Positions 8,198 to 13,194 of a stretch of DNA of 17,253 nucleotides are shown one piece after another (the stretch's first letter is position 1; every line of letters starts with the position of its first letter). Made by a program: the position numbers and the translations under genes. The stretch is from NCBI GenBank assembly GCA_036501535.1, contig DASYAE010000292.1:1-17253 (forward strand), in the 5' to 3' direction. Origin of the DNA: DASYAE01 sp036501535. Lineage in GTDB: Bacteria > Actinomycetota > Actinomycetes > Streptomycetales > Catenulisporaceae. Under the pieces are notes generated by a model. That model ran no database searches. It was given only the letters and a program-made list of their open reading frames with translations, and was not told the DNA's origin.

Positions 8198-8976
8198 CAA
8201 CACCCCACCCCTTGTTCGTGATCACCCGGTCGGCCGGGAATTCCGCGGCGAAGGACGGTGTCATCGACATTCTGGCGTTACGCCCGAATTCGGCCGCCTG
8301 CTCCCCTGGAATTCGCCTGCTGATCCGCTGCGCCGAATCCGCATCACCGTTGAAACGATTCCGACGGTTCACACTTTAGAGGCCGATCCGGCGCTGATGC
8401 TACGCCGATTGCCGTAACCACATTGGTACTACGCGTGTCGAAGAGTACTCTGAGCTGCCACTACTCGGCAACTGGCGCACGACTCCACATGCTCGGCACA
8501 CCTCCTGTTCCAATCGCCGAATACGCCGCGATCCGCCGTTATTCACCGTCAGATCACCCGGATCGCGGTTAGGCGCGCGATTCCGGGCGAAACCCGCGAC
8601 GGTACAGTACGGATCCGGAAACGGGGACCCGAATAAGAACAGGAACAAGATCGGGAGCACGAATCCTGATTCACGGTCCGGATTCCGGGGCGGACGCCGC
8701 CGCCCGCCCCGCCATCCGCCGCCATCCGCGCCGCCGGACGAACCGGTCCGGCCCGGCCGAGCCGACATGCACCAGGCCGAATCAGGACTATATATACGTT
8801 CCTCGGCATGGCCCGCCGCGCGGCCCGGCAATCAGTGCCCGAATTGTCGCGTCGGAAGCCGTACGTCGGCCAAACCTCACCGCCTCTTTGCCTGCTGCGC
8901 ATCCGGTATTCAGGCTTCGAGGATCACCCTTTGGAGCGAGCATGCCCTTTCCCATGAAGGCGAAGGAGTACCCACC
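8198..8976. other. Long divergent intergenic region between MHYT gene and phosphoesterase gene
   Basis: About 780 bases without a credible gene; the open frames on both strands are Arg/Ser-rich shadows. A TATATATA run (8789-8796) is the most AT-rich point and a likely core promoter for the phosphoesterase gene, giving a leader of about 170-180 bases. On the minus strand, TAAAGT (8373-8378) could be a -10 for the MHYT gene. A purine-rich stretch occurs near 8633-8660. The region is long enough for several regulators or a small RNA, but I see no defined RNA structure. Confidence 0.4.
8541..8562 (+). promoter_or_regulatory. Possible PhoP-box-like direct repeat
   Basis: Two adjacent 11-base units, ATTCACCGTCA and GATCACCCGGA, resemble the Streptomyces PhoP direct-repeat unit (GTTCACC-like core every 11 bases), each with one mismatch in the seven-base core. 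The downstream gene encodes a secreted phosphoesterase, a class often induced by phosphate limitation. The site lies about 415 bases before the coding sequence and the match is imperfect, so this is weak. Confidence 0.25.
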
Positions 8977-10419
8977 ATGCCCGACGTCTCCCGACGGAGG
9001 TTCCTGACCTCGGCCGGAGCGCTGACCGGCGCCGCGCTCGCGGCCGAGTTCCTGCCGCAGAACGTGCAGAAGGCACTTGCCGCCACCGCGTCGCACACCG
9101 GCGGCAACAGCCGCCTGTCCGACATCAAGCATGTCGTGATCCTGATGCAGGAGAACCGCTCGTTCGACCACTACTTCGGCACGCTTCCCGGGGTGCGCGG
9201 CTTCTCCGATCCGGACGCGATCACGCTGAGCACCGGCAGGTCCGTGTTCTACCAGCCGGACTCGGTGAATCCGGACGGCTACACGCTGCCGTTCCACCTC
9301 GACACCAGCAGCACCAGCGCCCAGTCCATCCCGTCTACCAGCCACGCCTGGACGGTGCAGCACAGCGCCTGGAACAACGGCGCGATGGACAACTGGCTGC
9401 CCGCGCACCGCGCCGCCGACGGCGCCAACGGCGCCTACGTCATGGGTTACTACACCCAGGAGGACATCCCGTTCCAGTTCGCGCTGGCGCAGAACTTCAC
9501 CGTCCTGGACAACTACCACTGCTCCCTGCTCGGCCCGACCTGGCCGAACCGGCTGTACCTGATGAGCGCCTGGATCGACCCGGAGGGGACGAACGGCGGG
9601 CCGATCATCAGTAACCAGCACAACACGCTCTACTCCTGGAAGACCTACCCGGAGGCGCTGACCGAGGCCGGCGTCTCCTGGAAGGTCTATCAGGAGGTGG
9701 ACAACTACGGCACCAACGTGCTCGAGTACTTCGAGCAGTACGTCAACGCGCCGGTCTCCTCCCCGCTGTACCAGAACGCGCTGCGCACCTACGCCAGCGA
9801 CCGGTTCGAGTACGACGCGCGCAACGACAACCTGCCCGCGGTCTCCTGGATCCTGCCGACCAGCTACCAGTCGGAGCACCCGGACTACACCCCGGCGGCC
9901 GGCGCGGACTTCGTGGCCAGCAAGATCGACGCGATCGCGGCGAACCCGGACGTGTGGGCCAAGACCGTGTTCATCCTCAACTACGACGAGAACGACGGCC
10001 TGTTCGACCACGTGCCGCCGCCCACCCCGCCGGCCGGCACCGCCGGCGAGTTCGTCGACGGCGTGCCGATCGGCGGCGGCTTCCGGGTGCCGTGCATCAT
10101 CGTCTCGCCGTGGACCGCGGGCGGCTGGATCAGCAGCGCGACCTCGGACCACACCTCCACCCTGCAGTTCCTCGAGCGGGTGACCGGGGTCGCCATCCCC
10201 AACATCACCCCGTGGCGCCGCGAGACCTTCAGCGACCTGACCTCCGCGCTCGGCTTCCCGGCGGCGCCCTTCGCCCCGCCGCTGCCGGGCACCAAGCAGC
10301 AGCTCGCCAAGGCGGTCGAGGAGATCGCCACCCTGCCGGCGCCGACCCTGCCCGGCGCGGCGCAGTCGCTGCCGACGCAGCAGAGCGGCCCCCGGCCCCG
10401 GCCCCGCACCGGCGCGTGA
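8977..10419 (+). CDS. Tat-exported phosphoesterase (phospholipase C / acid phosphatase family)
   Basis: 480 residues. The N terminus carries a twin-arginine signal, SRRRFLTSAGAL (5-16), followed by a hydrophobic region and an Ala-rich cleavage area near residue 36-37 (LAATA), so the folded enzyme is exported. The family (Pfam phosphoesterase, with phospholipase C and AcpA-type acid phosphatases) is shown by IKHVVILMQENRSFDHYFG (E59, N60 and H65 at the active site), LLGPTWPNRLY, ILNYDENDGLFDHVPPP (D337, E338, D344, H345) and RVPCIIVSPW. It hydrolyses phosphate esters or phospholipid head groups outside the cell; which one cannot be told. ATG 8977 is preceded by AAGGAG (8963-8968) with 8-base spacing. 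The beta-propeller gene follows after 35 bases, so they probably form an operon. Confidence 0.95.
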   Translation: MPDVSRRRFLTSAGALTGAALAAEFLPQNVQKALAATASHTGGNSRLSDIKHVVILMQENRSFDHYFGTLPGVRGFSDPDAITLSTGRSVFYQPDSVNPDGYTLPFHLDTSSTSAQSIPSTSHAWTVQHSAWNNGAMDNWLPAHRAADGANGAYVMGYYTQEDIPFQFALAQNFTVLDNYHCSLLGPTWPNRLYLMSAWIDPEGTNGGPIISNQHNTLYSWKTYPEALTEAGVSWKVYQEVDNYGTNVLEYFEQYVNAPVSSPLYQNALRTYASDRFEYDARNDNLPAVSWILPTSYQSEHPDYTPAAGADFVASKIDAIAANPDVWAKTVFILNYDENDGLFDHVPPPTPPAGTAGEFVDGVPIGGGFRVPCIIVSPWTAGGWISSATSDHTSTLQFLERVTGVAIPNITPWRRETFSDLTSALGFPAAPFAPPLPGTKQQLAKAVEEIATLPAPTLPGAAQSLPTQQSGPRPRPRTGA

Positions 10420-10454
10420 GCACCGGATCCGACGAACCGACAGGAGGATCGAGC

Positions 10455-11630
10455 ATGTCCCACGACACTTCCCCGGCCTTCGGCGAGGAGATCGACAGCG
10501 TCGACTCCCGGCTCGACGCGCCGGTGGCCGGCCCCGCCGCCGCGGACGCCGACCCGACCGAGAGGTCCGCGCGCGCCAAGGGCGTGCGCGTCGCCGTGAC
10601 CGCGGCTGCGGTCGTCGCCGTGGCCGTCGGCGTATCGACGTACATCGGCACGTCTCACGGCTCGAAGCCGGCCCCGGCCGCCGCCGCGGCCCCGGCGGCC
10701 ACGCCCGGCGACTACAACGTCTTCGTCGCGGCGTCCGGCGGCTTCGAGGTCGTCGAGGTCAACTCGCAGACGCACGCCCCGGTCGGCAAGACCATCTCGA
10801 CCGACTCCGCGATGGGCGTCGCCCTCGCCCCCGACGGCCAGACCCTGTACGTCGCGAACACCGGCCAGTACAGCGTGCTGGCGGTCAACCTGACGACCTA
10901 CAAGGCGACGACCATCCAGGTCGGCGCCTACCCGCAGGACGTCGCGATCACCCCGGACGGCAAGACCGTCTACGCGGCGGTCAGCGGCGGCGACACCGGC
11001 CCCGGCGGGTCGAACCAGGTCGCCGTGATCGACACCGCGACGAACACCGTCACGAGCGACATCACCGTCGGCGCCACCCCGCGCAGGATCGTGCTGAGCC
11101 AGGACGGCAGCCGCGCCTACGTCGGCACCGCGCAGGGCGTGTTCGTGATCGACACGGCCAGGAACCGCGTCGTCGGCGTCGTGCCGAGCCCGTCGGACAC
11201 CCAGGGCCTGGCGCTGAGCCCCGACGGCTCGAGGCTGTACCTGACCGCGCCGGACGAGAACCAGGTGTGGGAGGTCTCCACCGCGCACCTCAACGTGGTC
11301 GGCCGGTTCGCCGCGGGCGCCGAGCCCTGGTCGGTCGCGGTCGCCCCGAACGGCTCGACGCTGTACGTGGCGGACACCAACTCCAACAGCGTCGCGGTGA
11401 TCGACGCGCACAGCGGCCGCACCACGGCCAACGTGACCGTCGGCGCCCTGCCGACGACGGTGGGCGTCACGCCGGACGGCACGCAGGTGTGGGTCGGCAA
11501 CACGCTGACCGGCAGCCTGTCGGTGATCAGCACGGCCACGAACTCGCTGACCGCGACCGTCCCCGGCGGCCCGGGCAGCTCGGCGCTCGACAGCGCCCCG
11601 CTCGACCTCGCCTTCGAGCCGACGGGCTGA
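10455..11630 (+). CDS. Membrane-anchored YVTN/YncE-type beta-propeller protein
   Basis: 391 residues. A 40-residue acidic cytoplasmic N terminus precedes one membrane segment (about 44-65), then an Ala/Pro linker and an extracytoplasmic beta-propeller built of about seven repeats of roughly 40 residues. Repeat hallmarks are VALAPDGQTLYVANTGQYSV, VAITPDGKTVYAAVSGG, IVLSQDGSRAYVGT, LALSPDGSRLYLT, VAVAPNGSTLYVADTNSNSV and VGVTPDGTQVWVGN. Such propellers act as binding or scaffold modules, without an obvious catalytic site. ATG 10455 has a perfect AGGAGG (10442-10447) 7 bases ahead. Its position behind the phosphoesterase suggests a shared surface role; RefSeq-type annotations also describe proteins in which a YncE-like propeller and a phosphatase of this superfamily are fused. 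Confidence 0.92.
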   Translation: MSHDTSPAFGEEIDSVDSRLDAPVAGPAAADADPTERSARAKGVRVAVTAAAVVAVAVGVSTYIGTSHGSKPAPAAAAAPAATPGDYNVFVAASGGFEVVEVNSQTHAPVGKTISTDSAMGVALAPDGQTLYVANTGQYSVLAVNLTTYKATTIQVGAYPQDVAITPDGKTVYAAVSGGDTGPGGSNQVAVIDTATNTVTSDITVGATPRRIVLSQDGSRAYVGTAQGVFVIDTARNRVVGVVPSPSDTQGLALSPDGSRLYLTAPDENQVWEVSTAHLNVVGRFAAGAEPWSVAVAPNGSTLYVADTNSNSVAVIDAHSGRTTANVTVGALPTTVGVTPDGTQVWVGNTLTGSLSVISTATNSLTATVPGGPGSSALDSAPLDLAFEPTG

Positions 11631-11656
11631 ACCGGCGTCAGTCACCGGCGAACGAC

Positions 11657-11695
11657 CGCGCGGCCCGTCTCCGCTTCGGCGGGGCGGGTCGCGCG
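11657..11695. terminator. Strong GC hairpin, probably a bidirectional terminator
   Basis: A stem of about 17 pairs (CGCGCG, then CCCG, then CCGC on the left arm) with two G-U-type pairs and one bulged base closes a TTCG tetraloop (11675-11678). It sits between the convergent beta-propeller and amidase genes. No long T run follows on either strand, as is usual in high-GC actinobacteria. Confidence 0.75.
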
Positions 11696-11711
11696 CTGTC
11701 CTGACGGCCGG

Positions 11712-12596
11712 TCAGCCGCCGGGATTCTCCAGGAACGCGATGATCCCGTTCGCGACCGCCTGCGCCATGTTCTGCTGGCCGGCCGGCGACTCCTCGAGCG
11801 CGAGATCGCCGGTGTCGCGCATGTTGCCGAGCTCGACCAGGACCTTGGGCACGGTCGAGAGGTTGAGGCCGGCGATGTCGTCGCGCGGCTCGTATCCGTC
11901 GGTGCCGACATAGGTCGAGGGCACCAGGCCGGACCCGGCACTCAACGCGGTGTGCATGTCGACCGCGAGTCGCTGCGAGGCGGCGTCGTTCGCCGGGCCG
12001 CCGGAAGACTGCATCGCGGTCAGTATCTGATAGCCGTGCCCGGCGCCGTCGTAGCCGTCCGCGTGGATCGAGACCGCCGCGTTGGCATGCGCGTTGTTGC
12101 CGATCTCGGCGCGCACGTTGACGCACGGCCCGACGCCGGTGTCGTCGGTCCGGGTCATCACCACGGTGATGCCCTTCGCCTTCAGCAGGGCCTCGACGTC
12201 GAGCGCGACGGTGAAGTTGAACTGGTGCTCGGTGTAGCCGTCGTTCCCGTTCGTCCCAGTGTCGTCGCAGGCCTTCTCCTGGCCGTCGCCCTGCGGGACG
12301 AGCTGGGCGATCTGGTCCGGGTGCGACTCGTTGCCGCCGTCGTGGCCCGGATCGATCGCGACCACCTTGCCGACGAGCGACGAGGCGGACAACGAGGACG
12401 AGTGCGGCGAACCCGCCGCCGCAGCCGACGACGACGAACCGCTCCTCGAGTCCGCTGCGCCGGGCGTGGAACCGACGATGGGATGCGCCGTCGACCCGGC
12501 CGCGCCGGCCCCGGCTCCCAGGCATCCGGCCGCGCCGAACAGCCCCGCGGCGAACAGGATGGCAGCGGCGCCGGTCCGACGCGTTCCCGAAATCAC
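11712..12596 (-). CDS. N-acetylmuramoyl-L-alanine amidase (Amidase_3, zinc), secreted or lipoprotein
   Basis: 294 residues from GTG 12596. The N terminus is a signal peptide with GAAGC (C25), a lipobox-like site with Ala at -3, so lipid anchoring is possible. A Ser/Ala-rich linker (about 35-73) leads to the catalytic domain: VVAIDPGHDGG (H85), the YTEHQFNF helix (E123) and VSIHADGY (H178) give the three zinc ligands, and VLVELGNMRDTGD (E255) supplies the catalytic Glu. Cys110 and Cys158 may form a disulfide as in the mycobacterial enzyme Rv3717. It cleaves the bond between N-acetylmuramic acid and L-Ala in peptidoglycan stem peptides. A TTG codon one position earlier is in frame, but the GTG fits the leaderless promoter better. 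It is transcribed away from the Y RNA array. Confidence 0.93.
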   Translation of the reverse strand: MISGTRRTGAAAILFAAGLFGAAGCLGAGAGAAGSTAHPIVGSTPGAADSRSGSSSSAAAAGSPHSSSLSASSLVGKVVAIDPGHDGGNESHPDQIAQLVPQGDGQEKACDDTGTNGNDGYTEHQFNFTVALDVEALLKAKGITVVMTRTDDTGVGPCVNVRAEIGNNAHANAAVSIHADGYDGAGHGYQILTAMQSSGGPANDAASQRLAVDMHTALSAGSGLVPSTYVGTDGYEPRDDIAGLNLSTVPKVLVELGNMRDTGDLALEESPAGQQNMAQAVANGIIAFLENPGG

Positions 12597-12602
12597 CAAG
12601 CC

Positions 12603-12608
12603 AACCTA
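12603..12608 (-). promoter_or_regulatory. Candidate -10 element of a leaderless amidase transcript (TAGGTT)
   Basis: Read on the minus strand, TAGGTT is followed by 6 bases (GGCTTG) and then the amidase GTG. There is no Shine-Dalgarno sequence. No convincing -35 is present at 17-18 bases; TTCGAC lies at 20. Confidence 0.5.
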
Positions 12609-12699
12609 TAACGATCCCCGCGCAGGCCGTCGAACCCGGCGCACGGCGCCGGCCCGCCCCACGGCCGTTATTCGCTCGCCCCGGACTACATCAGGACGC

Positions 12700-12705
12700 T
12701 ACAGT
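12700..12705 (+). promoter_or_regulatory. Candidate -10 element for the Y RNA array (TACAGT)
   Basis: TACAGT fits TANNNT and lies just before the first RNA unit, which would put transcription start near 12711-12712, inside the lower part of the first stem. No clear -35 is present. Units 12707, 12765, 12884 and 12978 are separated by only 13, 42 and 16 bases, so one transcript cut into pieces is possible; the less GC-rich 42-base gap (12842-12883) could hold a second promoter. Confidence 0.35.
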
Positions 12706-12706
12706 C

Positions 12707-12751
12707 GTGACGTCCCGATGCGCAGGAAGCAGATACGTCTCGGGACATCAC
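12707..12751 (+). ncRNA. Miniature Y-RNA-like unit (unit 0)
   Basis: A 45-base unit. The closing stem is GTGACGTCCCG (12707-12717) with CGGGACATCAC (12741-12751): ten pairs and one C-A mismatch. Inside are ATGCGCAGG on the 5' side and GATACGTCT on the 3' side, one-base or short-deletion variants of the GTGCGCAGG, ATAC and CGATCT elements of the other units. The inner stem and variable loop are essentially missing. It may be a minimal Y RNA, a decayed copy, or a leader hairpin derived from one. Confidence 0.5.
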
Positions 12752-12764
12752 AGGCTTGGTGCGC

Positions 12765-12841
12765 CGCGGCCCGGTGCGCAGGCGGGGGTTACTTCGATCC
12801 GGAAAAATCGCCACCTCCGCCGACCCCGATCTCGGGCCGCG
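12765..12841 (+). ncRNA. Y-RNA-like unit 1
   Basis: A 77-base unit. Outer stem: CGCGGCCCG (12765-12773) pairs with CGGGCCGCG (12833-12841), 9 perfect pairs. Internal loop: GTGCGCA on the left (12774-12780), GACCCCGATCT on the right (12822-12832). Inner stem: GGCGGGGGT (12781-12789) pairs with ACCTCCGCC (12813-12821), 9 pairs including one G-U. The apical loop starts TACTTC and contains a small CGAT/ATCG hairpin (12795-12810) with an A-rich loop. The outer stem, conserved asymmetric loop, inner stem and variable head follow the plan of Ro60-binding Y RNAs. It lies 5' of ro60 on the same strand and has no tRNA-like part. Confidence 0.75.
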
Positions 12842-12883
12842 TTCGTTCCGCACAAGGCAACACAGCTGAGTCAACAAAGCGCA

Positions 12884-12961
12884 CCCTCCCGGTGCGTTGG
12901 CGACCGCTACTTCGCCTCTTCATCGAAACCAGCCGCGGTCGCCGTTCCGATCTCGGGAGGG
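12884..12961 (+). ncRNA. Y-RNA-like unit 2
   Basis: A 78-base unit with the same plan. Outer stem: CCCTCCCG (12884-12891) with CGGGAGGG (12954-12961), 8 pairs. Internal loop: GTGCGTT (12892-12898) opposite GTTCCGATCT (12944-12953). Inner stem: GGCGACCGC (12899-12907) with GCGGTCGCC (12935-12943), 9 perfect pairs. The apical loop begins TACTTCG, and TTCG/CGAA (12911-12914, 12924-12927) can pair. Stem sequences differ from unit 1 on both sides while pairing is kept, which argues for selection on RNA structure. Confidence 0.78.
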
Positions 12962-12977
12962 GCTTCAGACGCCGGGT

Positions 12978-13124
12978 CCGCGCCCGGTGCGCCAGGCAGC
13001 GGATACTTCTGGGATCTGCTGGTGCCGGTTCGACTCCGGCTCCGCCCTTCGGGCGGGTAGTTCAACGGATAGAACGGCAGGAAGGCCGCAAGGCCGTCCG
13101 CAGCCGCTTCGATCTCGGGCGCGG
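12978..13124 (+). ncRNA. yrlA: YrlA-type Y RNA with tRNA-like domain (unit 3)
   Basis: A 147-base unit nearest to ro60. Outer stem: CCGCGCCCG (12978-12986) with CGGGCGCGG (13116-13124), 9 pairs. Internal loop: GTGCGCCA (12987-12994) opposite GCTTCGATCT (13106-13115). Inner stem: GGCAGCGGA (12995-13003) with TCCGCAGCC (13097-13105), 8 pairs around one A-A mismatch. Next comes TACTTC, shared with units 1 and 2, then the tRNA-like module (13016-13080), and a GGCC-GCAA-GGCC tetraloop hairpin (13084-13095) before the stem closes. Bacterial YrlA RNAs are known to lie near Ro60 genes and to mimic tRNA; in Deinococcus a Y RNA tethers Ro60 to polynucleotide phosphorylase. The assignment rests on structure, the tRNA module and the adjacent Ro60 gene. 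Exact ends are inferred. Confidence 0.85.
13016..13080 (+). other. Circularly permuted tRNA-like module inside Y RNA unit 3
   Basis: In order: anticodon-stem remnant CTGC (13016-13019), variable TGGT, T arm GCCGG-TTCGACT-CCGGC (13024-13040) with a canonical T loop, acceptor 3' strand TCCGCCC (13041-13047), short cap TTC, acceptor 5' strand GGGCGGG (13051-13057), TA (positions 8-9), D arm GTTC-AACGGATA-GAAC (13060-13075) containing the GG that docks with the T loop, one linker base, then GCAG (13077-13080) pairing with CTGC. This is a tRNA cut open at the anticodon and closed at the acceptor end, so there is no CCA end and no anticodon. It should attract tRNA-modifying enzymes acting on the T and D loops. 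Confidence 0.85.
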
Positions 13125-13144
13125 TCACCGCGGCGTCGTGGTCC

Positions 13145-13187
13145 CCTCCCCCGACGCTCCCACCACCACGAATTCCCACGGGGGAGG
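13145..13187 (+). promoter_or_regulatory. Hairpin sequestering the ro60 ribosome binding site
   Basis: CCTCCCCCG (13145-13153) is perfectly complementary to CGGGGGAGG (13179-13187), which contains the ro60 Shine-Dalgarno sequence. The 9-pair GC stem would close a 25-base loop and block ribosome binding. A competing 6-pair stem, CGTGGT (13137-13142) with ACCACG (13165-13170), cannot coexist with it except as a pseudoknot, so two alternative states are possible. The element begins 20 bases after Y RNA unit 3. Confidence 0.5.
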
Positions 13188-13194
13188 CTCGTTC

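Noticed and set aside
8541..8600. Another structured small RNA in the 8198-8976 interval
   Set aside because: Only short scattered inverted repeats were found, and none resemble the units at 12707-13124.
8400..8831. Minus-strand frame of about 143 codons in the 8198-8976 gap
   Set aside because: Composition is Arg/Ser/Gly-rich shadow-like, with no recognisable domain, start signal or partner gene.
12758..12764. An additional GGTGCGC motif just before unit 1 as a separate Y RNA start
   Set aside because: It has no preceding CCCG arm, and no matching CGGG arm is free to pair with it.
13020..13100. An ordinary tRNA gene, suggested by the T-loop and D-arm sequences
   Set aside because: The T arm comes before the D arm, the acceptor strands are joined by a short cap, and there is no anticodon loop; the order fits a permuted tRNA-like domain in a Y RNA.
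12707..13124. CRISPR array, because short motifs recur
   Set aside because: The repeated motifs form the two sides of separate stem-loops of different lengths (45, 77, 78, 147 bases); there is no uniform repeat or spacer and no cas gene.
12259..13194. Extension of the ro60 reading frame upstream to 12259
   Set aside because: The frame happens to be open, but it crosses the amidase gene on the other strand and all the RNA units; GTG 13195 has a strong ribosome site and matches the Ro60 N terminus.
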